A stretch of DNA of 64,000 nucleotides from Heterohyrax brucei (GCA_028571685.1 CM053146.1:19069431-19133430); one strand, 5' to 3'. Counted from the first letter of the stretch, positions 25,226-35,129 are shown. Program-made: numbers and translations. Notes: generated from the sequence alone by a model not told the origin.

Positions 25226-25294
25226 ATGAGCGCACGCGCGCCGCGCACGCGCGCCGCGCACGCACGCGCACACGCACACACACACACACACACA
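25226..25294. repeat. CpG-rich alternating purine-pyrimidine tract grading into (CA)n
   Basis: Alternating GC/CG dinucleotides with two 'cgcgcgccgcgcacg'-type units lead into (CA)n. The sequence is a strong Z-DNA-forming candidate. A second smaller TG/TA tract lies at 25,487-25,520. Confidence 0.85.
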
Positions 25295-25520
25295 TCTATG
25301 TATCTGTTTGAAGTTTTATACAGCTAGAATTGTTTTTTTCTTTTTTTGTTCTTTTTAGATTCACAAAGGTCTTACCTATTGAGTGATAAGTAGTTGCTTC
25401 ATCTTAATATAAAATAAAACCTAAGAAACTGATTTTTTTATCCACTGGCTACTTGTACTGACATCTGCTATGAGGTGTGGATCATGTGTGTGTGTATATA
25501 TATACACATATACATACATA

Positions 25521-25660
25521 CAGAGCCTTGGTGGGGTAGTAGTTAAGAGCTTGGCTGCTAACCAAAGGGCAATAGTTTGAATCCTCTAGCCCCTCACTGG
25601 AAACCTTAGGGACAATTCTACTGTGTCCTGTAGGTTTGTTATGGCAACAGGATTTTTTTT
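25521..25660 (+). mobile_element. AfroSINE (first of three head-to-tail)
   Basis: 'gccttggtggggtagtagtt', 'ggctgctaaccaaagggc' and 'ctggaaaccttagggac' match the family. The tail is decayed. Confidence 0.85.
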
Positions 25661-25669
25661 CCCCCTTTT

Positions 25670-25872
25670 GAGACATGGTGGTACAGTGGTTAAAGAGCTT
25701 ACCTTCTTGGAGGTTTGAACCCACTGGCCACTCCTTGGGAGAAAAGTGTGGCAGTCTGCTTCTTTAAAGAGTTACAGCCTTGAAAACTGTATAGGGCACT
25801 TCTACTCTGTCCTGTAGTGTCATTATGAATCAGAATTATCTTGAAAACAACAGGTTTGGTTTTTTTTAATGT
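25670..25872 (+). mobile_element. AfroSINE long-body variant (second of three)
   Basis: 'catggtggtacagtggtta', 'agtgtggcagtctgcttct', 'ttacagccttgaaaactg' and a 'ggtttggtttttttt' end are present. Confidence 0.88.
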
Positions 25873-25881
25873 TTACATATG

Positions 25882-26095
25882 GAGTCACTAGGTGGCACAA
25901 ACAGTTAAGTACTTGGCTTCTAACCTAAAGATTGGCGGTTTGAACCTATTCAGATGTGCCTCAGAAGAAAGGCTTGGTGATCTGTTTTCTGAAAAGTCAG
26001 CCATTAAAAACCCTGTGGAGTACAGCTCTGTTCTTGAACTCGTGGGGACAACCATGATTTGGAATGAGCTCGACAGCAACTGTCGTGCACATACA
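25882..26095 (+). mobile_element. SINE variant 2 (third of three)
   Basis: 'cactaggtggcacaaacagt', 'cctcagaagaaaggcttgg' and 'gtggagtacagctctg' are present, with a tail ending 'gagctcgacagcaactg'. Confidence 0.88.
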
Positions 26096-26109
26096 AACCA
26101 AAAGTGAAT

Positions 26110-27242
26110 GATTACCTGCTGAATCCAGGTGAATCTGAGTAAGGTCTGCAGTTGAGCTCATTGTATTACACTCTAGTATGAATTTCCTGGTGTTTGGAAT
26201 GAACTACAGTTGTAAGATGGTATCATTGGAGGAATCTAGGTGAAGGGTACTTGGGAGTCTATAATTATTAAAAATAAAGTTAGGAAAAGTTAATCAAATA
26301 ATCCATTCTCTCTTATATGTAAAATGCCCTTTATTAAGTTGTGATATATACCAGGATGTTTTATAGTCATATTTAAAGTTATTTTGAGAAAAATGGCATC
26401 ATTCAATATTTAGTCCCCCGTTTAGGAGCATGGTGTATCCAGTTTACTTAGACCGTCACTAAACTGTGTGGTTTTCTTTGGGATAGTTTTAAAAAAAACA
26501 ACTCCACCTGTTACCACTGAGTTGATTCTCACTAGTAGCGATGAAACAGAACAGAGTAGAACTGGCCCGTAGGGATTCCGGAGTGCCTGGTAGGTTCGAA
26601 CTGCTGACTTTTGGTTAGCATTTGTAGCACTTGGTTGATACACCACCAGGTTTTCTGCTGTTGTTATAGATGGGTCTTTTTTCTGTTTGTATTCTTTAAC
26701 CAGCCTGCACTGGCTATATGTCACCAAATAGAATACTCACACGCTTTCAAATGCATGAAATTCTTTTAACTGGAAAATGGTTTTCATTCTGCAATTAGAG
26801 ACAATGTTTAACAGGCTTTTATTCATTCTTTTAAAACTACTTTAAAGGAAGGCAAAGTCAGTTATTTACTCCTTAATGTGAGATTAAGTGCCTGTTTCTC
26901 CATCCTAGTATATGGTGAAAGAGAGATGATTTTTAATAAAGAAATAGGGAGTTGTATTCTGTGTAATTGTTATGAACTATATTTGTGAAAATTTTAGAGG
27001 CTTTTCCTCTCCTCTTCCTCTTTTTCTGTCACAGTGGACCATTCCCTGAGGTGTCATAGGCCTGACCAGGCTGTACAACTGGGGTGTCCAACTCAAAAAG
27101 GCTGAGGACTTCCTTCTTTACCTTGCTTCTCTGGGGCCTTGAGGCCTGGACAAGCACTGAGTATGTGGAGAAGACCTCTGTCTGGGTGAGCCCAAATCCG
27201 AGAATGTTTAGAAATGGAGAATATCCCATTAACCCTCTCTAG
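26110..27242. other. End of the inferred intron 2, with one inverted AfroSINE
   Basis: An antisense AfroSINE lies at 26,494-26,655 (tail 'ccactgagttgattctcact' at the left, head 'caccaccaggttttc' at the right). The rest is unique-looking and leads into the exon 3 acceptor. Confidence 0.7.
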
Positions 27243-27319
27243 GTCAGTCTTATGAAATCCGACTTCTGGAGAACCGAAAGCTGGGGGACTTTCAAGATCT
27301 GAACACAAAGTATGTCAAG
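27243..27319 (+). CDS. TFCP2L1: TFCP2L1 exon 3 (start of DNA-binding region)
   Basis: The 77-nt exon encodes 25 codons (about residues 73-97, QSYEIRLLENRKLG...) plus the last two bases of a split Gly codon. The acceptor is 'ctctctag' and the donor 'gtaagg'. It belongs to the N-terminal part of the CP2/Grh DNA-binding fold, an immunoglobulin-like domain. LLENRKLGDFQD separates TFCP2L1 from TFCP2 and UBP1. It is phase 1 at entry and phase 0 at exit. Confidence 0.96.
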
Positions 27320-27608
27320 GTAAGGCTGATGGCGCTGTTCTCCTCCCACCTGGTGTTGGTTAGGGTGTGAGCATCTGGGCTGCTGTGGGTGGTCATAAAT
27401 AGGAGGGGAGGTTCAGAAGACTTCAGAGGGAAAGGTTAGTATGCAACTCAGCCGGTCTGAATGCAGTGCAGCCCTCTGCTCTGGGATAGGTATTGGAGTT
27501 GAGAGACAGTGTAGATTGTGCTGATAGGAGGGACTCAGATCCAAGTCCTGGCTTTGCCATAGACAGGACTTATAGGTATGACATGTATTTAAAGCAGTTA
27601 GTAATTGT

Positions 27609-28018
27609 TTCCGGTGTCTAGTGCTGCTGTAACAGAAATACCAAAAATGTGTGTCTTTAAAGAACAGAAATGTATTGTCTTACAGTTCAGGGGGCTAGAA
27701 GTCTGAATTGAGGTCACCGGTTCCAGGGGAAGGATCTCTGGCTCTGGAGGACAGTCTGTTTCAGCTTATGTAGCTCTGGTATTCCCCATTCTTGGCAGTC
27801 TTAACAAGGCATCTCTCTTCTCCTGTGTGTGCTGGCTTGTCATGGTGTCTTTGTTGCTCCTTATAACTCAGACGCAATTAGGTTTAGGGCATACCCTACA
27901 TGAGACAGCCTTGTGAACATAACAGAGCAGCTCTGTTTCTAAATAGGGCTACATCTATGGGCATAGGGGTTAGGATTCCAACATGGATTTTGGGGGAACA
28001 CAGTTTAACCCATAATAG
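27609..28018 (-). mobile_element. LTR-like mammalian repeat in intron 3
   Basis: It has the same order as the 24,683 copy: 'gctgctgtaacagaaatacc', 'ttacagttcagggggctag' and an end 'acacagtttaacccataat'. It lies antisense and ends about 195 bp before exon 4. The class is uncertain. Confidence 0.55.
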
Positions 28019-28213
28019 TAGTCATCATTATTACTGTTGCTGCTGTTATGAGCATTGTTGGAGTTCTGAGCAAGAGACAGTATGGAAAGCTCTAGGGCCG
28101 GGAGGACCCGGGGAATAGGGGCCTTGAAGGTGGGGAGGGCTTACCTTGGATGGGGAAGGAGGTGAGGCTCCTAGGCTGCTCTCAGCCTCCTCCCTGCTGC
28201 CCCCTCCCCCCAG

Positions 28214-28319
28214 AGCATCATCCGGGTGGTGTTCCATGATCGCCGGCTGCAGTATACAGAGCACCAGCAGCTTGAGGGCTGGCGCTGGAGCCGCCCTGGG
28301 GACCGCATCCTGGACATCG
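28214..28319 (+). CDS. TFCP2L1: TFCP2L1 exon 4 (DNA-binding domain core)
   Basis: The 106-nt exon encodes about residues 98-132 ([20 protein letters not shown]...) plus the first base of Asp133. The acceptor follows a C-rich tract ('cccctcccccccag') and the donor is 'gtgagt'. [12 protein letters not shown] with EGWRW is the most conserved block of the CP2 family. The SIIRVV start and [13 protein letters not shown] fit TFCP2L1 rather than UBP1, which has WKWNRPGDRLLDL. Skipping this 106-nt exon alone would shift the frame. Confidence 0.97.
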
Positions 28320-28727
28320 GTGAGTTGCCTGGCCAAGTAGGGCATGAGGCTCCTAAGCTACAGGGGCGCTCTTCTCGGACACCATCTATACACATGCCTG
28401 GCCAGGCCCTTTAGTGCCCTCTGCCCTGTGCAGTGGTGGTGGGACTGCAGGGTGAATATGCCACCCGGGCTTGCCTCATGGAGACCCCTTTTCACTGGAG
28501 AAGCAAGACCAGCTCTTGGGATGTTAGGGAGGGCATCACACAAGCAGCATGCCTTAAAGAAGTTTGATAAGTGATGAAGACAAGGGTGGACATCACAGAG
28601 ATGGGAAATAAAAATGGAATTTTTGGAATCAGGTCCTTAGTTCTTTATGCACAACCTGGGGATCAGATAACTATTGGAATTCAGAAGTTAGAATGATAAA
28701 TGGAGATGGAGGTGCATATACCCATAG

Positions 28728-28930
28728 GAGGATCCCTGGTAGCAAAATGGTTAATCACTCATCTATTAACTGCAAGGTTGGCAGTCTGAACCTACTAGCA
28801 GCTCCCTGGGAGAAAAGACCTAGTGATCTGTTCCTGGAAAACAGTATGTAAAGAGGAATCCCTATGGGAAAGTTCTGTTCAGTCCTATAGGGTCACTGAG
28901 GCAGAATCAACTCAGTGGCACACAGCAACA
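28728..28930 (+). mobile_element. AfroSINE long-body variant in intron 4
   Basis: 'gatccctggtagcaaaatgg', 'agctccctgggagaaaaga' and a tail 'cctatagggtcactgagg' then 'atcaactcagtggcacacag' match the family. Confidence 0.85.
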
Positions 28931-29158
28931 TACTGTTAGCATCATGTGTCCAGGAGGCCATCAAACAGTCATATTTCTGCAGCAAGGTAAAATGATAAAG
29001 ACTACAAACACTTGCATGTCAGCTGAAGTCGTGCTTTCTGCCAAATGGCATATGTATACCTGTAAAATTGAGTTTTGACATTTCAAATTGTGGTTATGAA
29101 ATTTGCCCATGTAATGAGGATTTTTCCTAACTATTTGGAGTGGCTGATGATTACCCTT

Positions 29159-29184
29159 CTGTGTGTGTGTGTATGTGTGCACAG
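29159..29184 (+). promoter_or_regulatory. TG-repeat acceptor of exon 5
   Basis: The region before the exon 5 AG is a (TG)n run with one interruption instead of a continuous pyrimidine tract, ending 'gtgcacag'. A short pyrimidine stretch ('ttacccttct') precedes it. UG-rich tracts at 3' splice sites are known to bind TDP-43 and CELF proteins, the CFTR exon 9 case being the classic example. Confidence 0.7.
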
Positions 29185-29291
29185 ATATTCCACTGTCTGT
29201 TGGTATCTTGGATCCCAGGGCCAGTCCAACACAGCTGAATGCAGTCGAGTTTTTGTGGGACCCTTCAAAACGAGCTTCTGCATTCATTCAG
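29185..29291 (+). CDS. TFCP2L1: TFCP2L1 exon 5 (DNA-binding domain)
   Basis: The 107-nt exon completes Asp133 and encodes about residues 134-168 ([20 protein letters not shown], then [15 protein letters not shown]). The donor is 'gtaagt', a strong match. The [21 protein letters not shown] block is a family hallmark. The 'DPSKRAS' Ser is Ala in the human protein as I recall it. Length is 2 modulo 3, so skipping would shift the frame, although exons 4 and 5 together are 213 nt and would be lost in frame. Confidence 0.97.
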
Positions 29292-29689
29292 GTAAGTGGA
29301 AGGTTCTTGGCCCTCTGCAGGGAAGCCAGGGCTTTGGGATTCATTTTGCATCTCCTCAAAAACAACCCATCATGGCAGGCATTTGGTGGCCTCTTGTCCT
29401 TTGTTCTAGGGAAGGAAATGGAAAGAGAGAATCTGAGTGTGGCTTGGAGCCACAATGGTGGTTGACTGCTAGGGAAAAGGATTTGGAATGTTTTAGAATT
29501 TCAAGTCTGCTTGGATTTTGCTTACAGAATACAATGCTTTTTAAAAACAAATGCTTGCTAGTGTGAATCATTTGAAAGTAAAACATTTCTTCATAGTAGT
29601 TTCTGGTCTGTAATGATTAATACTAGTTTTTACCACTAAGTTTGTGTCCAGCTTTGTATTAGACAGCTGGTAAAAAGCGTGACTGACTT

Positions 29690-29890
29690 TGTGGTTCTAG
29701 GTGGATCCCAGTTCCCTCACTTGCTATGTGTCTTGGAGCCAGTTTCATCATATCTGTGAATACTGCCCCTCTGCCAGTGGGGCTGTTTCCACAGAACCTG
29801 CTTTAAGGATTTGTTACGAAGACTGAATTAGTTAACGAATTAAAGCCATTAGTGTGGTGCCTGACGCGTAGTCATTACTCAATAGAAACA
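29690..29890 (+). mobile_element. MIR-like SINE remnant in intron 5
   Basis: 'tccctcacttgctatgtgtc' followed by 'gttagtgtggtgcctgacgc'-type sequence and 'cattactcaatagaaac' follow MIR consensus order. It is heavily decayed. Confidence 0.55.
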
Positions 29891-30245
29891 TGCCATTATT
29901 GTGTTCTTACAGTAAATGTATGTAAGTGCCTTTTGTGTAACAGGTAGTTAACAGAAACAGAGATGGTTCTAGTTTTGTGGTCGTGTTTCTGGCCTGGTCT
30001 GTCCCTGCTCAGGTGTGTATGGGTCACCCAGGGAGAGGTCTCAGGGTAAGAGGTAGAGCTCAGTTAGAATCTCTGAAGTAAAGGGATAAAGTGGGAGGAT
30101 GTGTCCTTTGCAGACGGGCCAGGCCATCACTCTGGTGAAAGTGGAGGGAGGTGGCTGGGCTAGAGAACCCCAATCTGGAGAGAGAGATGTAGTCCACATC
30201 TTGCCCTCACTGCCATTGCTACCAGCCTGATGTCTCCCTTTCCAG

Positions 30246-30398
30246 GTGCACTGCATCAGCACAGAATTCACCCCGAGGAAGCACGGGGGTGAGAAGGGTG
30301 TGCCCTTCCGAGTGCAGATTGACACCTTCAAGCAGAATGAGAATGGGGAGTACACCGAGCATTTGCACTCTGCCAGCTGCCAGATCAAGGTGTTCAAG
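30246..30398 (+). CDS. TFCP2L1: TFCP2L1 exon 6 (DNA-binding domain, 51 codons)
   Basis: The 153-nt exon is exactly 51 codons, phase 0 at both ends (about residues 169-219, [19 protein letters not shown]..., ending SCQIKVFK). The acceptor is 'ccctttccag' and the donor 'gtatga'. [11 protein letters not shown] is a conserved DNA-contacting region of CP2 proteins. The size and position match the 51-residue segment missing in the non-DNA-binding LSF-ID splice form of TFCP2. Skipping would therefore give an in-frame protein predicted not to bind DNA. Confidence 0.97.
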
Positions 30399-30783
30399 GT
30401 ATGATAGCCTTTCCGTTGCCTCTTCCTGCTGTTTACCCCACAGTTGGGGACTCTTAGCCTGGACCCCTAGACAAGGATGGGCAGAAGGGTGCTGGGGTGA
30501 TGGCCTCACCCGTTTGTAGGCATTCTTTTAGGTGTGGCATGTGCTCAGCCAATACTAGAAATATTGAAGTCCCTGGATGTTAGTGCTCAGCACAACTTAC
30601 AAGGACTTGTGGAGTTTTAGATTTGTTTCCTCCCAAATACTTTGTCATTCCTTGTAGGTACTCACATCTGGGTTCTGGTAAGAATCAAATCAGATCAAGA
30701 GATTCTTCCTGGGGGGGTTGGCTACATAGTTTCATGTTTATGGCCTGATGTTGTTTTACTCTGTGCAGTGGCTGTCTGCCAGT

Positions 30784-30804
30784 GGGGGGGGGGGGGGGGG
30801 GGGG
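30784..30804 (+). repeat. Poly(G) run of 21
   Basis: An uninterrupted run of 21 G lies in intron 6. It is likely length-polymorphic and prone to sequencing error, and it can form quadruplex structure. Confidence 0.9.
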
Positions 30805-31494
30805 AAAGACATTTTGTCCCCTGTCCCTTTCTTGACTCACCCCCAGTTGTCCATTGCAGTTTTCCATCTCTTCAGTCTGGTCTGTTTCTTGGAGATGAGA
30901 GTTGTGATCTAGCTTGTAATCTGTTGTGGCCTCGGGAAAGGGCTGGCCTCCTGTGAGGGTGGGGGCCCAAGTTTCCAGGTGGGACCTGCAGCTGGCAGGA
31001 GTTGCCTGAATGCCTGGCTCCCAGTGCCATCCAAGTCTCCACTTTGCTACATTCAGTAACAAGTCCATGCACTGGGACTGACATCCAAGAGGGAGTCTTT
31101 CCAGGCAGGACTTGTTAGAAAGAAAGTCAGATCCATGTGGACTTTCTGGAGTTGAGAGGATGTGGAAATATCTTCAGGTAGACCATCATCCTGAAAGCCC
31201 CTGGAGGTAGACTGTGCCTACTGCCTCCTTGCAGCATCTTCCAGAGCCTAGTGGATAGTAGATACAGTGATTTGTGGAACATGCCATTCACAGCAGAAGT
31301 AGGGTAAACCAAGGAGGAGCCCACGGCACCTGCACTGCAGGATGCCACGGAAGCAGGTTGGCAGCCTCATCCCGAGTGCTGGGAACTCTCTGCCTGAGAA
31401 CTGTGTGCGTGGGACTCTGTGGTCATAGCCAGGCTCTGTGGCATGGAATGCCTGACTAGTTAGTGGTGTTTGTGTGGGTAAGGCAGAGAGAATG

Positions 31495-31785
31495 GTTGGT
31501 GGTTGTTGTTAGCTGCCATCAAGTTGGCCCCTGACTCATGATGACCTGTGCACAATGGGATCAGACCCTGTTGGCTGATTTTTTGGAAGTAGATTACCAG
31601 GCCTTTCTTCTTAGTCTTAGTCGGAAGCTCTGCTGAAACCTGTACAGCATCATACAACACACAAGCCTCCACAGACAGAGAGGGGGTAACTACACATGAG
31701 GTACACTGGCTGGAAATTGAACCCAGGTCTCTCACGTGGAAGACAAGAATTCTACCTCTGAACCACCAGTGCTGCTGAAGTTGTG
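31495..31785 (-). mobile_element. tRNA-Gly-headed SINE, antisense
   Basis: Read in reverse it matches the 1,240 copy. The right edge has a degraded head ('gaattctacctctgaaccac') and 'attgaacccaggtctc' is the B-box side. 'ttaccaggcctttcttctta' marks the body and 'gactcatgatgacc' the tail. Confidence 0.75.
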
Positions 31786-31886
31786 GTAAGAGTGTGTTTT
31801 TGTCTCTCTTGCCAGAGCAGTGAGAACCTTCAGAAACCTGCATGAAGCATTGAAATCAGTATCTGTAGGAAACAGTATGTCTCCTT

Positions 31887-32319
31887 TGTATTAGTTTCCT
31901 GTTGCTACTGTGACAAATTACCACAAATTCGGTGGCTTAAGTCGACCCACGTTTATTATCTTAGAGTTCCAGAAGTCAAAAGTCCAAAATGGGTCCCACC
32001 AAGCTACAACCAAGGCATCAGCCAGGCTGCATTCCTTCCGAAGGCCCCATATCCTTACCTTTCCAGCTCCTAGAGACTGCCTGCATTCTTTGGCACATGG
32101 CCCCTTCCTCCATCTCTGCCTCTTCCCCCACATTTAAGGACCTTTGTGATTGTATTAGGCTTCCCTAAATAATCCAGGGTAATCTCCCTGTCTCAGGGGC
32201 GGGTCATTAGCAGTTTTAGTTCCACCTGCAGCCTTAAGCCCATTTTTCATGCAACCAGTGTGTTTACAGGTATGGCGAATAGGACAAGGCCGTCTCTGGG
32301 GACTGTCGTGCATACCACA
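31887..32319 (-). mobile_element. LTR-like mammalian repeat, complete-looking
   Basis: It starts 'tgtattagtttcctgttgct' and ends 'gtcgtgcataccaca', so it has TG...CA ends. 'ccacaaattcggtggctta' and 'aataatccagggtaatctc' are internal landmarks. Its right third forms part of the left arm of the inverted repeat. Confidence 0.6.
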
Positions 32320-32592
32320 TCCATGAGGGCAGTGGGTATTCAGTCTCTGGTCTTAATATGCGTTCAAGAATCTTAGGATCCTGGTTCCCTGTGACATGTC
32401 TCTGGCTGCGGTCCTGCTGATCTTACCTGTCCTGTGGTTCCCATGTTTCTGGGTCACACCATGTCCCATTATAAACTCACTGTCATGAAACTGTGGCAGC
32501 CACCTTCTGCCCTCAAACTGTGGTTCTCTTCGTAAGGTAGCACACTCTGGGAGTCAGACATCATGCTGGGCAGTGATAGATAGGACCCAGGT
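32142..32592 (+). repeat. Left arm of long inverted repeat in intron 6
   Basis: By eye, this arm aligns to the reverse complement of 32,897-33,350 along its whole length at roughly 80-85% identity. Shared landmarks are 'ggtcattagcagttttagtt', 'ggccgtctctggg', 'gaatcttaggatcct', 'gacatgtctctggct', 'ctgtcatgaaactgtg' and 'gtcagacatcatg'. The similarity runs past the LTR-like repeat boundary at 32,319. Confidence 0.88.
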
Positions 32593-32805
32593 GGCTTCTG
32601 CCCTCATGCAGTGCCCGCCCTTTCCTCTGTTCACTGTCCTTTCTGTACTCAAGTTGGAAGCTCAGCAGTGAAGACCCACTGAAGGCCCTGCTCACCAGCC
32701 CCATCACCAACACAGCAGGCCTCATTTTGGGGACTGGGCTGTAAGCTGCCTGGTCTGAGTCACCTGAAGACAGCCTGGGCTTCTCTTTCAGGGAAGTCAC
32801 GAGCT

Positions 32806-32896
32806 TCAAAAACAAAACAACAACAACAAACAAGCACCTGTTGCTGGCAAGTTCATTTTGACTCATAGCAACCCTGTAGGACAGAGTAGAATGCCC
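32806..32896 (-). mobile_element. AfroSINE 3' fragment inside the inverted-repeat loop
   Basis: A '(caa)n' tail then 'ctcatagcaaccctgtagga' and 'cagagtagaatgcccc' are the reverse complement of the AfroSINE tail. It abuts the inner end of the right arm. Confidence 0.85.
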
Positions 32897-33350
32897 CACC
32901 TTGGTCTTACCTCTCACTGCCAACATGATGTCTGACCCCCATAGTGTGCTACATTAGGAAGTGAATCACAGTTTAAGAGCAGAATGTGGTTGTCACAGTT
33001 TCATGACAGCGAGTTTGTAATGGGACAAGGTTTGACCAAGAAACATGGGAATCACAGGACAGGCAAGACCACCAGGAGTGTAGCCAGAGACATGTCACAG
33101 TGAACTAGGATCCTAAGATTCTGGAATGGGTATTAAACCAGAAGCTGAATACCCACTGCCCCCATGGATGTGGTGGGCACGACAGTTCCCAGAGACGGCC
33201 TCATCCTGTTTTGCAATACCTGTAAAAGCACTGGTTGCATGGAAAATGACGGTTAAGGCTGCAGATGGAACTAAAACTGCTAATGACCTGCTCTTGAGAT
33301 GGGAGATTACCGTGGATTATTCAAACAAGCCTAATGCGATAACCACAAAG
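32897..33350 (+). repeat. Right arm of long inverted repeat in intron 6
   Basis: Reverse complement partner of 32,142-32,592. Landmarks are 'catgatgtctgac', 'cacagtttcatgacag', 'agccagagacatgtc', 'aggatcctaagattc', 'cccagagacggcc' and 'aaaactgctaatgacc'. The part from 33,171 on is LTR-like sequence in + orientation. The outer end is cut by an antisense AfroSINE. Confidence 0.88.
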
Positions 33351-33437
33351 TAGAGTTATGAAAGAGCACTTGGTGGATTTGAACTGCTGACCTTTAGGTT
33401 AGCAGCCGTAACGGTTAACTACTGTGGAGCCTCAAGT
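33351..33437 (-). mobile_element. AfroSINE fragment, antisense
   Basis: 'gtggatttgaactgctgacc' through 'ttaggttagcagccg' to 'aactactgtggagcctc' is the reverse complement of the AfroSINE head. Confidence 0.85.
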
Positions 33438-33439
33438 CA

Positions 33440-34330
33440 CCTGAAACCAACTTAACAGGATGCTTGAGGGGGCATGCCTACCCTGTCCACACTCCCTTTT
33501 CACATAAGCATTTGAGACAGCAGGTGAAGAAGTTCGAGGCAGAAGCAGGCCAAGTTCTTAGTTATTCGTCTCACCCCTGGTCACCCCACTACTGGAAGCA
33601 CCCTGGGGCTCTGTATGAGTTGCCTGAGTCTCTGAGGGGCAGGAGACTTGTGTGGACAGACAGTGCCCCTCTTGTGGTGGCTAGCTCCTCCAGGCTGTCT
33701 GTGGCTGAGTGTTGTGTACTCTCTGCATACTTGGCCATTGTCTTTGTGGTCCTGCTGTATTCTGCTGTATTCTGTGACTTCTGGGCTAGAAGGAAAGCCC
33801 TCCCTGTAGGTGAAACAGGGAAGCTAGGTGTCATGAGATTGCCTGCAGCACACCTGGACTCCTGCTGCCTTCTGCCTAGACTGTCAGTGCTGGGTGCTGG
33901 CTCTGCCACTCGTGACCCGTGTAACTCCGACTCTGTCTTTGGTTGAGGGTGGACATTGCCTTGGGACTTGTTTCTCCAAAAGTCCTTGAGCAGGAGCCAG
34001 AAGCGGTAGTATGAGGATGGCACATGCTCACAGCTTCCTGGGGTGTGAAACCACAGTGAAGAAAAGGTAATTTTGTTTTTGTTACTGCCTCCCTACCAGG
34101 GGTGCAGCCTACTGCCTACACAGTAAAACTGCTCTGCTCTTGGGGTGCTCTGGAGTCTTTGGAAGAACTTGCCAGCTAGGCACAGGAGGTGATAGTCTAC
34201 TGATGTGAGGGAAGTCCCTGCTGGTGGGCCGGCTGGGCCAGCCTGGTAGCAGACACGCTCCTGAGTACCCTCATGTGAACCCTTTTAGCACTTCCTTACA
34301 CTGATCTTTTTCTTTGTTTCTGCCTTTTTT
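33440..34330. other. Intron 6 sequence, no recognised feature
   Basis: GC-moderate unique-looking sequence. A short duplicated 'ctgctgtatt' lies at 33,750-33,775. No exon or repeat family is recognised. Confidence 0.4.
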
Positions 34331-34780
34331 TTTTTTTTAATGTGGTTGCCTTTTTGACTCTTAAGTATGCAGTGCAGTGATATGAATTCCATTCACCATG
34401 TTTGCTGCCATCACCGTGCCCATTTCCTAAGGTCTTCCATCACCCTTAAGAGGAACTCAGTGCCCCTTGTGTAGTGACCCCCATCCTGACCCTGGTAGCC
34501 ATTAATAGACTTTGGTCTCTGTGCATTTGCTGATTTTAGACACTTCATATGTAAGTGAGCTCATCCAGTATCTGTCCTGTTGTATCTAATGTATCACTCG
34601 GCATCTTTTCCAGGTTCATCCATGTCATAGCATGCATTAGGGTATTCGTGTTTCTCTGTGGCTGAAAAGCAGCCTACGCATATACTGTATTTTGTTTATC
34701 TGTTCATCCGTCAAAGGACACTTGTTTGTTTCCACCTTTTGGTGATAGTGAATAATGCTACAGCAGGCACTGATGTGCTT
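34330..34780 (-). mobile_element. Old L1 3'-region fragment
   Basis: 'ccatcacccttaagaggaactc', 'gccattaatagactttggtc' and 'tgtttccaccttttggtgatag' follow the order seen in L1 minus-strand 3' regions and parallel 39,430-39,720. Confidence 0.6.
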
Positions 34781-35129
34781 CCTCTCTGATCTTGAGGCTC
34801 ACTTTAGCCTCACTGCCCTAATCTCAAATTAGGAGACTAGTAGTAACTATGAGGCCTGCACATCCTTTGTAAGTCCCTGGGGTCTGCCAGGCATCCGGGA
34901 CTGGCAGCCTGTGCTCTCCGTGGTGTAGCCATGGCAGGTCCTTGTGAGTCAGAATGAAGGCCTAGCCTGCATGTGTGGTGTAAACTGGTGCATGACGGCC
35001 TTCACCACCTCAGCAGGGTTTTGTAGCCTACAAGTGTGGACCCAAAGCTGACCAGTGGCCCCTAATCCTTCTCTTTACTCTTCATAAATCACCCAAGGAT
35101 GCATTGGGATTTGTCATGGCTCCTGGAGG

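Noticed and set aside
1..27242. Search for exons 1 and 2 (N-terminal residues)
   Set aside because: No stretch coding for the expected LPIFKQE or ATSPAVKLH-type blocks was seen. The region is treated as intron, which should be checked with a translated search.
28046..28345. Antisense open frames over exon 4
   Set aside because: They mirror the conserved exon on the opposite strand and have no recognisable product or splice context.
32806..32896. Extending the inverted repeat through the loop
   Set aside because: The bases inside the arms do not pair. The AfroSINE fragment accounts for part of the loop and the remaining 210 bp show no complementarity.
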